Below are positions 38,450-57,082 of a stretch of DNA of 64,000 nucleotides, piece after piece (position 1 is the first letter of the stretch; each line of letters opens with the position of its first letter). The position numbers and the translations under genes were made by a program. The notes beneath the pieces are model-generated. The model saw nothing but the letters and a program-made list of their open reading frames with translations, was not told the DNA's origin and searched no databases. Origin of the DNA: Utricularia gibba (Eukaryota > Streptophyta > Magnoliopsida > Lamiales > Lentibulariaceae); contig NEEC01000007.1 of assembly GCA_002189035.1 (NCBI GenBank), forward strand, positions 496,001-560,000, given 5' to 3'.

Positions 38450-40465
38450 TTTCCTTGGCGTGGAAACTTGCGTCAGTGCTTGTCCAATGCCCTTTTTAAA
38501 AATGTATTTTCCAATCGAATGTCACATCCATTTTTTCATTCTATTGTTTGTATAATTCAAGATGCTTGGATAATGGTATCACACGTAGACAAAAAATATT
38601 GAAAAATAAATATTTTACATTATTAAAAATCATATTCAATCTATTATAAAAACATTATAAAAAATAATTATTTAAATTTAATATTTATAAATTTTAATCT
38701 TAATTTTTATAAAAATTATTAAAATGAACAATATATTCAAATTGAACTCATCTAATTTTATATTTAACCATAGATTTTTAAAAATAAAAAATATCGTATT
38801 TTGACTCGTAATAAAAATCTATTATATATTATATTTTAAAATCGATAATCGAACCGATTACTCGTTATTTGCAATTAAATCGATGTTTACATCTGATTTG
38901 AAAACACAAACAAGGTGTTATAGGTAGTAGAAAAAGAGCATGTCTAAGTTATTAAGATAATTTGACTGATGAAAGTGAGGTAACGTACTCTATATGTAGT
39001 CTTCATTAGCTCATTAAATCAACTCCGACAGCGATGTTGGTTCCACAGAAGACATGTGAGAGGGTAATTTAAAAATTTGACCACTGTATTTTACTGTGTG
39101 ATAAATATAATCATCTTATATGATAAAAAATGAATTTATTGTGTGAGAGAGAAATGAATGATGGCCTTATAGAAAATCCGATGAATTTGTAGAAAAATGA
39201 GATTTATGTCGTTACAAACCTTATAAGCAAGACTGTGCCCGATGAATCAAGGCATCTATTACAAGAATTGCAATAAAATCATTTGTGTCGTAATACTAAG
39301 TTGACACTTGAAAAATCATTTTTGTTCCAAGAATTGTTTTTATATTCCAAATATTTATCCAATTTTTTGCTATCATAATTGGGTTTTGAAAATAGTTCCA
39401 ATTTTATCAGCAACTTGGGATCGCTTGTAAGATTTAAGAATAGATTATGAAATGTAAATTGTCGTATTTTTTAGGAACAATTCTAGTTGGTATATCTTTT
39501 CAAATATAGATATAAATAATTAATTCATTACATGTTTTAGAAAAGTATATATGATATTTTTTTTCAAAAATTTATAATTCTAATTAAATATATCCATTAA
39601 TTTTATTTAATAAAAAGTAATGATAAAAAGATATATACCATAAAAATTAATCATAATAATCACGTATTTTTCCAAATGCTCCCTAAGTTTCAATCCACTA
39701 ACCTCATTATGTCTCAAATAATTTACATTAATCATTGTTTATTTGACCCAAACCCGAAAACTAGGAATCCCAAAAACCGGAGACATGAGAGCCCGGTTGG
39801 ACCGGTGAAAACTATGGACACAAGTGTTTCCGGTTTAAACACAGCCAATGAGACGTATTCAACCGGACAGGAGGCATTAAACTTGGGCACGAAAACATAA
39901 TAACCCAAAACACATAGAAACTTCTTCCACTAGGAAGCTATCACGTTATTTCAAGGCAGTTCTAGTGGTCCGATTAGTTCGACAAAAATAGAAATCTAAA
40001 ACGACTCGTTTATCATACTATTACAAATATGAGAATATGAGAATGAATATATGTTCTGAATGTTAATGTGATTGGTGTTTATTGTAAGATTGCAATGAAG
40101 AGGAGTTTTGGGTTGTGCCAGCTCACACTAATTTATCACTGCAATGGATACTTTGGTTAGTGGTTTTTCTTGTTTTTTATTTTTTTGTTGTTTCCTTTTT
40201 TTTTATTGTGTGTTAAATGTGTGCATCAATTAGGGCTTTGTTGCCATGTGCAAAATCCCCAGAATTCATTGGGTGGCATTGTGGTAATTCCACATCCCTC
40301 TTAAAGAACTAGCCTCCAAAACTTGTATCCAATGCCATGATGGGAGATGGGAACAAGTTGCAACCACAACACATTTTCTACATGAGGCTGTGGCCGCTGC
40401 CATTTCGCTTCCCCGGCAGCCGCTAACTTCTCTGTGCCCTTCCCTCTTTGCTGACAATCGGAGAC
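38450..40465. other. Intergenic region between CslG-A and the bZIP gene
   Basis: Strongly A/T rich, shared upstream region of the two divergently transcribed genes. No coding signal recognised. Confidence 0.5.
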
Positions 40466-41585
40466 ATGAACAGACAGTCGGAGATGGTTCTTGACGTCTG
40501 GAATTCCGGTTACGGGTTCGCGAAAATGGGAGAATCTCGCCAGGGTATCGGCAAGGCACCGGAGTCTTGTCAGAGGATACTCCGCCTGGAAACGGGGGCG
40601 GACATGGAACGGAGAATGAGGGTGACCCCCTCTCGGGTTTCGCTTCCCCGCCGACGAATCCCCGGGTGAATCTCTCCCTGGACGAGGCCATCCAATTCGA
40701 GATTCGACACGGCCGAAAACTAAACCCCAACATGGACAAAAGGAAGCTGAGGAGGTATGTGTTGTGTTGTTTTTCACAGCACATCCCTCCATTTTCTGGT
40801 ACACCTCATGGTTTCAAAATTGATGTTTCTGGTTGCTGTTTCACCAGGACTATATCGAACAGGCTTTCTGCTCAGAGATCGAGAATGAAGAGGGCTCAAT
40901 ACATCCATGAAATGGAGCAGATGGTGATTGAGTTAGAGGTAATCCCCATCGTATCAGAAATGCTGTAGCGCAAATGCAAATGTACATGTAATATACCTTT
41001 CTGCAGAGAATGATCTCCGCTATAGCCCCACAAATCGAGAGCTACAAAGAGCAGCTGCAGTTCCTCATCCACCAAAACACTTCTCTCCAAGAAATTGTTG
41101 AGATCAGATCCAACGAATCCAAACTTCGCGAGAGTAATCACCCTCATTCGATCTTACTTTTTTGGGGCTTTTTATCCTTACAGGTGCACTACATGATTGT
41201 CGGAAAACGTCCGAAATCACAACAGTTTTCAGCCTTTCTACGTAACTAAAATCAAATTTGGGCCTCAAACAACACTTCTCATGTAGGGGAGCTTGAGAGG
41301 ACCCAAATGGAGGCATACCGGCTCAAAGAAGTTGCTAAAGTCCTCAGCAGAAGCAGCCATGGCTCCGGTCTGGGGCTCGGATTTCATGCGGAACACGATC
41401 CATACGACCCGCAGGGCGGCAGCGCAATGGAAGCAGGTTGCGGAGTTGAATGGAGAAAGGGTTTCAAGACGAAGCAAGCGCAAGGGGAAACCCACGAAGA
41501 AGAGACTGAGGTGGATCAGTACATCAACTTCGAAGCAGTAAACTCGGACACGGCGAGTCCCGCCGGGACACGCACCGTTGCTTAA
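40466..41585 (+). CDS. bZIP transcription factor, frame possibly broken in exon 1
   Basis: Nuclear DNA-binding protein. The basic region sits across exons 1-2: KLNPNMDKRKLRR then TISNRLSAQRSRMKRAQYI, with the invariant N-x7-R spacing (NRLSAQRSR). A heptad-like zipper follows (MEQMVIELE, MISAIAPQIESYKEQLQFLI, NTSLQEIVEI). Exons: 40466-40754, 40848-40938, 41007-41133, 41287-41585. The frame containing SEDTPPGNGGGHGTENEGD has no ATG before 40732; the ATG at 40466 opens another frame (MNRQSEMVLDVWNSGYGFAK) that would join it if one T were added near 40567. With that base the protein has about 268 residues; without it translation may begin at 40732, just before the basic region, or in an upstream exon I cannot see. 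I cannot name the bZIP group. Confidence 0.8.
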
Positions 41586-42357
41586 CCAACTTGAAATTTC
41601 ATGTTTCTCAAATTGACAATAACATTCATCTTTTCTAATTTTCAAATAATCATTTCACTAATCATTATTTATTAATTATTTATTCGTGGTTCGTACAGCC
41701 TGTGATTTCGTCTTTTCTGTCCATTAAATCCACAACCATGGGCCCCACTCCACAAATTCAGCCAATCACTGATCCTAACGTTTTAAAATTATTCTCTATT
41801 TTTTTATTCAAGTCTTAAAGTCAAGAATTGAGAGTTTGCCCACTGATTCAAGTTTCTACTTAATTTTTAAAGATTTCAATCTTTAATCGTATAAAATCAA
41901 AAATTGAGATTTTTTGATTAACTCTAAAAGTCATTAAATTTATTGAATCAATGTTTTGGTGATTAAGTAAAAAATTATACTATTTATTTTTTATCTATTC
42001 TAAAAATATATTTATAATATATTATTAAATTATATAATAAATTAATAAATTAAACTTTATAATATATATTTTTTATTTTATTAAATGTAATAATATAAAT
42101 TTATATTATTTTACAAAATATTTTAACAATTTCAAACTGATTTTATTTTACATAATTTGAATCACAACTTCAAATTACACAAAAAATCTTTAAAATTAGC
42201 TGATTAATCAGACTTTGAGATTTGATTAATTAAAATGAAATGATCCATGTTGATATGTCAAACTAGATCAATTTTTCAAACAAGGTTTTACTAATACCCC
42301 ATCATTTCGAATTTGGATTCAGATTCAGATTGTATAAACACAAATTAGCACTAATGA
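41586..42357. other. 3' flanks of the bZIP and CslG-B genes
   Basis: A/T rich; nothing recognised. Confidence 0.5.
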
Positions 42358-45037
42358 TCAAGATAAAGCACAAGCAACTCCATGGAGAAACCCTACCAAA
42401 AGAAGAGCATGCACCATAGTCTTCAATTGTATTCTTCCTTCATCCCATCTAAAGGCCATGGCCTCATAGAAGGGTAGTGCGTTCATGACTGAGAAACCAG
42501 AAATCACCACTTGAAGGACGAAGCCACCATCATTCAAGACGAGGGTCCAACCCCAAGCCAATGCTACAAGGTTCAAGAATGCAGCAGCAACCATGGGCAC
42601 GAGCATGGTCGAATGAACTCCGAATTCGAATACGCCACGATCGTAACGCCGGCGTTGTTTTTCGTCGATCACTTTGCATGTTATGTTGAATCCATTGCTA
42701 GAAATCCCAAAACACTTGGTCACATACTCTATGGATCCAAATAGGTGTGAGGAGAGGCCTTGTGCAAGCCAAATCCTTTGGCTATTCCACCATCTCTCAA
42801 ATGTGCCTTGTTTGGAGACGAATTCGATATATTCTTGCCCATATGTGCCTAGAAACAAAAATGCATAGACCCAAAACATTGGATCATGAATCTACAAAAC
42901 AATTGAACTTATGTCAATACAAGATTAATTTGTATACGCACTTTAGAAGAGATGTCAAGGGCATACCTTTGGGAAAATGGGGATTCCTCTTATTAAGATC
43001 AAAGGAGGGAGAAATGCATAGATGGCAATGGAGATGGATCTCAAAGGTGAGAATGCATAATGAGCATAACCTAACCCCATAAGAAAACCAAAGGACTTCA
43101 TGCCAAATGTTAATGGGCTGAACTTAGAAAATCCCACCTCTAAAAGCCCAATGGACCACCTCTTGATCTGGCCCAACGAGCCCATTAGAGACACTGGAGC
43201 TTCTCCGAAGAAGGCCGGCCTTTCCGGGTCACAAAACACGGACCGCCATCCTTCGCAATGAAGCCGATAGCCCGTGTAGAAGTCTTCCACAAGCGATCCA
43301 TAACGAAACCCAATCTATAACATATAACAATGAAGTGATCTCCCAAAGTATGATCTTAAAAACATGAACAAAAACTTACCCTCAAGCCCCAATTAGTCCC
43401 GTTTTCGTAGTCGCAACGCGCCACGGATCCAGCTAATGCTAAAACCATTGGATCATCGATCGGGCTATCCGCTATAGAATCAGGATCTAGTTTAGGATTT
43501 TCACTCTTGGTATAGGAATATGGGCCTCCAAAGAACACACGACGTCGAAAGAAGCAACCGGTGCCGAAGTAGTCCGGTCCCTTGAGACCGTCCAAGCCGG
43601 TTGGATTGATCCGGAACACCAACTTGAGCTCACCATCATATATATCACCTTTGTTAAGCTTATTGAAACATTGCGGAAATTGAACATATCCGCAATCGTA
43701 ACGATTCGATGGGACAAACGAGCCGTTGAGATAGCATACTACTCTTTGAGGAGTCATGGGATCGTTTGAGAACATATCACAGTCGAGAGTAAGGAGAATT
43801 GGAGAGTTGGTCATGCATGCAGACACTCGGAGCTGCAATTTTTGTTTTAAAAAAAATTACTCAATAAAAAGGGGAAGGAAAATCTGACTGACCAATACGT
43901 TGAGGGCCCCGCCCTTGAAGTTGTGGGGAGTGGCTGTCCTCTTCTCTCTCGACACGTAGACGAGATTCGGCATGGGCCCACCTCCAGCATCCTTGTCTTT
44001 TTCTGAATTTAATAAAACCTGGAAAATAAAAAACTGGGTTTTAATCTCATTTTTTTTAATTTGTAAATTTAAATGAAAATTTCAATTTAACTCCACCTGG
44101 ATGACTGCAGGGTGATCCTGGGAAGAGAAGCCATGGGAGGTGAATGGGCTCAAGATCCGGCGGGCGACGTCGGTCGGAACAAGAGCTTCGTGTACTTCAC
44201 CGAGACGCGCCGCCGCCTCCACCCTCGTCTTCATTGTTTGGTATAGCCTCTGCAAGCCACTGAACTTAGGAGTCAAACGCAGCGGAATGGATCCTTAATC
44301 GGAGGGGTTTCGTATCGGCATTTAGATATCATCAAGATCTAGTGCTAGTGATTGGTCTTGATTATGATTTGGATGGCTCATCTGTGTTGGGGCTTACGGA
44401 TAAGGATGATCAGAAGAATTTTGTAAGGATAACACTGACAGCGAAATACGGATGGGAAGAGGAAGAGGGTTACCTTGATCTCCATGGTTTTGGGGTCACC
44501 GGACTTGAAGGAGAAGGCATCGGGATTTCTGTCTAAGATGTTGTTCTCTCTGCAGAAGGGTAGCCAATTCTCAGCGAACTTCGCCACCTCCATGAAAGCA
44601 AACATGGTGAGGGCGGATCCGCCGTCGTCGGAGACGTAGACCGATAGCTTCTCCGGTGGATAGTCGTACGCCATCACCGACAGCGCCGTGTTCAATGCCA
44701 CCATAGGCGGCTCCTTGTCGGGATCAGCCGTGCATATGAATATGTCCATCGGAGGGTAGTCTTTCCTGGGGATGACGTGCGGTAGGTTCTCCGGGAACTC
44801 CTTCCGGACGACGGGGTTCAGGCGGAAGGCCTGCCCGGTGAGCGACGAGAAGGCCAGAAGAATGTCGGCGATGAAGAGGAGGACTGAGGCGACGCCAGAG
44901 CTGCGGATGGCGTTTAGGTGGTGAAAGAGGAGGGAAAGTATGGCCAAACAGTGAAGGGCTGCGAATATGCGGTAAAAGTGGCGGCGGCGCAGTCGCCGGA
45001 CTGCGTGGAGAGGAGGCGTAGCCAAGTTGTTCTCCAT
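42358..45037 (-). CDS. CSLG: Cellulose synthase-like protein, CslG type (copy B)
   Basis: Paralogue of copy A, same strand, about 4 kb upstream of it. Six exons: 45037-44474, 44264-44097, 44018-43893, 43832-43380, 43314-42967, 42891-42358, giving 730 residues. Exons 2, 3 and 5 have exactly the lengths of copy A (168, 126, 348) and exon 4 is one codon longer. The catalytic set is complete: YVSDDGGSAL, TLDCDMFSND, VEDFYTGYRLHCEGW and QIKRW, with N- and C-terminal membrane helices as in copy A. The ATG giving MENNLATPPLHAV was chosen by alignment with copy A; an upstream in-frame ATG at 45166 would add 43 residues with no match. The start of exon 2 could also be 15 bases further in. Both copies look functional, so divergence in substrate is possible. 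Gene intact. Confidence 0.92.
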
Positions 45038-45398
45038 TTTGGCTTCTTTTAGTTGGATAGAAGAAGCATCTGTGATATATAAACTGTCTGTGCACCTATC
45101 ATTCGCCACTAGGAAAATTGAAATCAGAAACCAAGTGACAGCAACAGGAATTTCATGACAAACCATACCAGAAAAAGAACATTCATTCGCTTGATCAACT
45201 GAAGCAAAATCCAGGACTGTACATGTATTTTACCCTAGTTTCTTTCCAAAAACGAAAGCAGGATCAATCCACATTAGCTATTCCGAAGGGAAAGTGAAGA
45301 TGGAGGGCTCACCCAAAATGGTCTTACCACACTGTACCGTTTCCAAGCTTCATTAATCCATTTCAATCAACCAATACGTATATATCCCATGTACATTT
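45038..45398. other. CslG-B promoter and SKIP8 3' flank
   Basis: Short intergenic stretch, nothing specific recognised. Confidence 0.5.
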
Positions 45399-46348
45399 TT
45401 ATCCTTGTGGAAGTTGATGCTGGCCACCTCCAATGAGGGAAACCGAGCAGTGATGGTGCACCATGAACCACCTCCCACCATGGAATTCGTAGATGTTGGT
45501 CATGTTGAATGCCCGTGCTCCGATGTCGATATAAGCCTTCATGTTAACCCAAGCCATATCTGACAAGACACGAGTTCTTACATCCTGGATTTGGAAATCA
45601 TTGACATTCTCCCAACTAAACACTGACCGCCAGCTCCCCATAACTGCATCATAGCTAAATAGGAGAGTTGAGAGCACAGTAAGATCATCTTACCATGCTC
45701 CTTAAAAGGAATCAGAACCAACATAACATGGGAGCAGATAATTTCCTAACGCTCTTGTAGCAGTAAAAGAGAAAGCGGCATACCCACTGTATGTCTGGCC
45801 TGTAGCATGAAAACACTTCACGTAATCTGCATTAAGCCAGAAGCGTCCCATGGCTGGAAGTAACCTCTCTCGGACAATCCTAAAGAATTCAGCATTAACA
45901 GTTACAATAGCTCTCGTGGCTGCGTAATAAGCTTTCCATCCATTGGGTGGATTCACATTATCTTGCTCCAGTGTGAAATCCTGGTAGATTAAGCACAAAA
46001 GATTCAGAATTTTACTCATTTATCAGGCAGGAGGGGATTCCTAGCATCACCTAGGAGAAGAACAACAACTGAAAAACTACTTCACATTCCTTTACACCAC
46101 AGCAAAAGAGCAGTGCGCACCTTATGATATAAAGCTTTCCACGCATTGTCATCGTTCGCCGCTTTCCTCATAAGTGAATTCGTCATGGAGAGCCGACACA
46201 AGCTTGGGAAATCCAAGTAACTCAGGGCATGCGTTGTGATCTCCGGTACCAATTGCTCCATCATCGATGCCCCAGTCTGCTTCTCCACCGACATTTCCCC
46301 TCCGTTCTCCACACTACCACCATTTGCACCACTTAACCTAGCAGTCAT
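45399..46348 (-). CDS. SKIP8: F-box protein SKIP8-like, with NTF2/SnoaL-like C-terminal domain
   Basis: Probable substrate receptor of an SCF ubiquitin ligase. Three exons: 46348-46121, 45980-45784, 45654-45399, giving 226 residues. The F-box is MEQLVPEITTHALSYL followed by PSLCRLSMTNSLMRKAANDD and WKALYHKDF. The second half (GWKAYYAATRAIVTVNAEFF, MGRFWLNADYVKCFHATG, FNMTNIYEFHGGRWFMVHHH) is an NTF2-like fold as in Arabidopsis SKIP8. The ATG at 46348 gives a 27-residue leader. Upstream, in the same frame but behind a TGA at 46457-46459, a strongly hydrophobic stretch (FLFNLLLSLRILLFLVSLF) occurs; whether a spliced upstream exon adds a membrane anchor is open. Confidence 0.9.
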
Positions 46349-46952
46349 CGTCTCAAGGAAACCAGTTATCCCCTCCTTCGTCCAAGAAATCGTCGCCGAT
46401 TTAACAATCAATGTCACAGTCCAACTCCCAGAGTACCATAACAGAATCCAATACCCTCACCCCCTATTAAAAAAAAATGCATCAAACAACGCTACAAAGA
46501 GCGATACAAGAAACAGCAAAATTCGCAAGCTTAACAGCAAATTGAACAAAAAAACCCTAATTTCGTTAGGATCGAGGAAATGCACCTCTTCTTCCAATCC
46601 CCAGGCGCGCACAACCCCGGAGTAATGCTGGAATTCAAACCCCAATCAATACAAGGGTTTCTTCATCGCTTTAAGCAACTGATCTTCAACCCAGAAAATT
46701 GGCAAAATTTCAAAGTGCAAGAGCTCAGAACTGCTGAAGATTAAAAAAAATACATGGGAAAAATGGGCAGTGTGCTTACTCAAAAAAATAATATATATAT
46801 ATATTAGAAAATATCATTATTTATTGCATTTTTTAATTTAACAAAATAGGCGATATTTAAAAAAAAAGAAATTATTGATATTTGATTTGCTCAAATAATC
46901 GGGTCGGTATTGTGGGATCCGAATCCGACGAACACTGATACTGATCAAGAAG
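46349..46952. other. SKIP8 upstream region and FTSHI1 3' flank
   Basis: Contains the in-frame hydrophobic stretch described for SKIP8 and an A/T-rich segment with a short TA repeat near 46790-46803. No separate gene recognised. Confidence 0.5.
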
Positions 46953-50992
<4,040 letters not shown>

Positions 50993-51472
50993 CTTCCTTC
51001 ACCCAAAATCTTCCCCTTCAATCTACGTTTTCAACTGAAAGGTGAAACGAATTTTGTAGCTCTGGCGCATTTTTCTTCAACAACTCGACATTTCATCACT
51101 TGCAGCAGCTAAGAAGAATACATTCAGAATTCCCCAATACCACTTCCTCAGAAATCAGTGAGTGACTGCCTAAGAAGAACCAGCCGGAGCCCCTGCTCGC
51201 CACGCCATGAACGACGATAGAAAGAAGATGAGCGAGCACACGGAGGGTGATCGACACGCTGATAGCTTCTGTAGCAGGCTGAGGCCCAAATACGAGCCCA
51301 CATTATGGTCTATATATACGGACCATCCCGCCTCATAAGCCCATTTACTTTTTCCTCCTTCCACGTCATCCTTCTTCTACTTGATGTTTATATAATTATA
51401 TTATGACCCCTTTTAATCCATAATTTACACATTGGTCCTTTTACTGTAACCAATACAAACAGCAGCTAACTC
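50993..51472. other. FTSHI1 promoter and UGE 3' flank
   Basis: Short intergenic stretch. On the minus strand a TATATAGA-like element lies near 51310; otherwise nothing recognised. Confidence 0.4.
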
Positions 51473-53396
<1,924 letters not shown>

Positions 53397-54243
53397 GATT
53401 TCAATGACCTAGAAAAAAACCCACGAATCAAAGATCGGCTTTTTACCACGAGAAAGCACAGCACTGAATGAAGCAGCAACGGCCACTTACAGACCATTCC
53501 CAGAGAAACCGGAGAAAGTGACATACTATAAAAAAAAAAAAAAAAAAATAATAACAGCCCCTTTTAATACATATGAAAATATATTAATTAAATCTAAAAT
53601 ATTTTAGAATAATATTTTTAATTTGTAGGATGAAAAAGTCTATATTTTTATTATCTGGGGTAATTTCAAAAATTACTTCGGAAACGGAAAAAAGTAATTA
53701 TTTTACCTTTCCCCGTGTCGATCGGAGGCGTGAAATAGTCTGCAAAAATCCCAAAATTAAAAAATCAAATCTTGATGATGGTGGATGACGTGGCCGCTCC
53801 ATACCAGCAGGGAGGCAATCCCACACCGGAAATGAGTTGAAGATGGAGATCACTAATCGGACACAGACAGAACATGAACAAAAAAAAAGGGATCTTTGCA
53901 CCATGTCCTAATCCACAACTATTTATGGATGAAGAAACAGTGGAGAATCAAAGTTCCCAACTAAACACGAAAGAATAAACAGGGAGTAGGAGGAGGGGGA
54001 AGGTATGTCGCTTCTAGAGAAGAGTACTGAGTACGGACAACGTATATCCATGGCCTTAACAGGGAAAGCAGACAAGCCTCCTTTCACATCTGCAGGCGTC
54101 TCTCTGTGTCATTACAATGGCAAGATGGTAACCAATCACTGAGATGCATCGAAGTTAACTGCTGGACATTGGTCTGCTTTGTATCAGTAACTGGGAAGGC
54201 CCTTTGCTTCAGGCTTTCAAGTCAAAATGAAGGACTGAGCTCC
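53397..54243. other. UGE promoter and 3' flank of the neighbouring gene
   Basis: Includes a run of about 20 A at 53528-53548. No gene recognised. Confidence 0.5.
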
Positions 54244-57082
54244 TTATTCCCCATTTTCCTCAGAGCTAAGGAGCCTTTCAGCTTCATCATTGGCCTCAGC
54301 TTGCAGCCTCCATTTCTGAAAAGTAGAGCCATTTCATGTAAGATGAGTGTTTGGAGTGTTTTAGAGGGGGTGAGTGACATGCCTCTTCCAGATTTCCGAG
54401 TTCCATGATGTGTTGTATTTGTTCTGCTATGTTTTCCTGCAAAAAGGGTATCTGGTTTACGCTACAAAAACCAACAAATGACTCGGAAACGTTGGAATGT
54501 GGACATACTGAGTTGCTCACTGCTTCAGCAGCAACAGCATCTGAGTCCAGCTCCACCTCAATCTCAATCATTGAAGAAATCTGGAAATTTTGAAGCACAT
54601 AAAACCAGTGTCAGCTTTCATCCAAGACTTGGGAATCTATTTCTTTTCACAGCGTACTTTAGCATAGCTTTCTATGAGTTCAATCCGATTCTTAAGAGAG
54701 CTCTCCAAGCCCTCACGCACCCTTTTCACTCTGTTTCTCCTAGTGCTGAGATCAAAAGGAATGATAACCAATGAGAGGAGGGTAACCGAACTAATATGTG
54801 CAATCAGAGAGAACAAGCCAAGGAAATGTTTTCACCGGTAAGAAGGCTCCCCAACTGCATGGATCTTGTTTTCTAACTGGCACATTCGAGCGAGCATCCA
54901 TACCTGCAAAAATCTGGCTCCATTAAATGTACAGCTTAACAGATTAAGACAAGGGACTGTAGAAGACTAAGATCGAAGCTTCTGCAACAGACAGTTGAAC
55001 CATGTACTCCATTTTTATTGGCGCAGACATCCCGTGAATGATCAACTTTGACAAATTTCAAGTGCTAGCATAACTAGTGCTTAATGTTATCTATAAACAA
55101 TGGGAAAATTGCTCAGGAATTCTTCAAGTGGACCTCATTTTCGGTAGCCTTCTTCAGGTCCTTGATACGTGACTGGAGCATATCATACTGGGAGAGCAAC
55201 TGCTGCTTTATGGAAGTTACGTCAACTGATTTCTGAGGAAGCTGGCTTTGAAACATAAAAAAACAAGTACCATGTTAGAACAAGGTCGCATATTACATGA
55301 TGGGAAAAAGAAAAAAACACCCCTACCCTGTTAAGTTGAGGAAGAATGAGGCTGTTGACTGTTACACCCAAAGCGAAAGAGGAGACTGTTGCCACTGCAA
55401 TTAACTGAGGCAAGGTTGGGTCTACTATCCCTGAAGCAGCATCACCAGCAGCCAAAACAGCAAGAATTGGAAATAAAAGAGAAGGGCTGAGAATGGATTT
55501 CCCTGCATCTTTAGTAGGAGCTCTCAGCAATTGAGATTCTCTACCATCCTTATGGTTTGTAAGGCACATCGGCTCTCCTGAGTAGAAATTTGGATTTCTG
55601 GAACTCAGCTTAAATGGACCAAATTTTCGGTAAACTGAAAGCGGGGCTGCTGCAGCAACAGTCACTCTTTCACCTTCCTTGGCTGGTAGATCAACAGTTT
55701 CAGTTGCAAACCTGTGGGTTCTTGCACTTCCAGATGGTGTTTCCACCTATGTAAGAATCATAGTCTTGCAAGCATCATAATTCACGAACATAAAACTACA
55801 CAAAATCAATGTGCTTACCACGATTGAATGAACAGCTGATGGAAACTTTTGCTTCATTATTTGCAGGAATTGCAAACTTCGCTTCCATGCTGGAACATCC
55901 ATGCTGCGTTCGGCAGGAGGAGATCCTTAGAACAATGGAATATCCCAGGATCAAAACCATACACACTTTGTGGCTGAAGCAAAAAAAGAATGCATTTTCC
56001 TGGTCTTTGAATATGAAGAAAACACACCGACGAAGAAGAAGATTGAAAAAAAATATTCCAAAATAGCGGTAGAGAAGGAAACATAATGTAAAGATAACCG
56101 AGATCGTACCTAATTTCCTCTGAGTCTATGGTACTAATTCTGCCTGAAACAAGTTCATACTGATAGCGGCACTTTGAGCAGGACACCAACTGCATGATGC
56201 AGACAAAATTCGGTAAAAGGACTGGATACTTAATCAAGGGTGAACAGAACTCAAGCTGAGTCATGATCATACCTGAATACCATGCTGTGGCTGAGCAACA
56301 GCAACAGCTATCAGACAAGTTGGGCACCTCACGACCTTCCCAAAGGAAACCTGAAATTTGACTTGGTTCAGAAATAAGGCTTCCTTACAAAACTGTAACA
56401 GGACTACAGAAGTTAGTACCTCTTCCCCAGGAAAAACACCAACACGGCAAAGACAATCGACCAATCGTAGAGCATCCGCAACCCTGAATGATGATGCAAG
56501 ACCAATAATTAGCAGTGTGTAAGTTTCTACATCAGGTGTCGACCACTTCCATCTCCGAGAAGCATCATTCTCCATCCAGCCTGGGTTAACAAGTGAAGGC
56601 ACATTACAGAAATTGTTAAGGCTACTTAAAAACAGCACCTTTGTCATCAATTATATAATCAATGACGCATTCTGATAAGAAATTGACTCTTGGTATACCA
56701 GCATCAACGCTAGACCGCATTGCGGAAAACACCGAGAGGGCCAATTCAGTATTGCCATTATCGAGTGCCGCCGAAATGATAAAACGGCAATCAGCAGCGC
56801 TCACAGTCCCACCGCTCTTCTGTTGCCCTTCAGCAAACAGAAGCAGCACCTCGGACGCGTCTTTGGCGGCAGAAATTCGACCCAGAAGCTGCTGGTCATC
56901 CAAGATGCCCGAGGTAGAGGAAACACGATTACTAGTCGCCGAAACGACGTTTTTGGAGCCGAACGAAGTACGAAAACGCAACGGGGTTGTGCTCGCAAAG
57001 GAAAGGAGACAACAGCAAGGGGAAATGGGAAAATCGTGAATGGAACACGGGGTGAGTAGCAGCAACACAATTGGAGATTCAT
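54244..57082 (-). CDS. Uncharacterised protein: four-Cys motif, membrane segment and coiled coil; probably plastid
   Basis: I do not recognise a named family. Twelve exons: 57082-56639, 56580-56420, 56350-56273, 56189-56110, 55903-55819, 55746-55327, 55241-55134, 54903-54836, 54739-54658, 54580-54509, 54436-54383, 54315-54244; about 574 residues. The start is Ser/Arg/Pro rich, like a transit peptide. PPR-like helices follow (DVETYTLLIIGLASSFRVAD, ALRLVDCLCRVG). Two Cys pairs, VRCPTCLIAV and LVSCSKCRYQYE, may bind zinc. LLFPILAVLAAGDAASG plus LPQLIAVATVSSFALGVTV give one or two membrane segments. The C-terminus is predicted coiled coil (QSRIKDLKKATENE, RRNRVKRVREGLESSLK, ENIAEQIQHIMELGNLEE). 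The intron after 54383 starts with GC, not GT. The ATG frame at 57082 joins the main frame only if one base is missing before about 57000. Confidence 0.82.
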
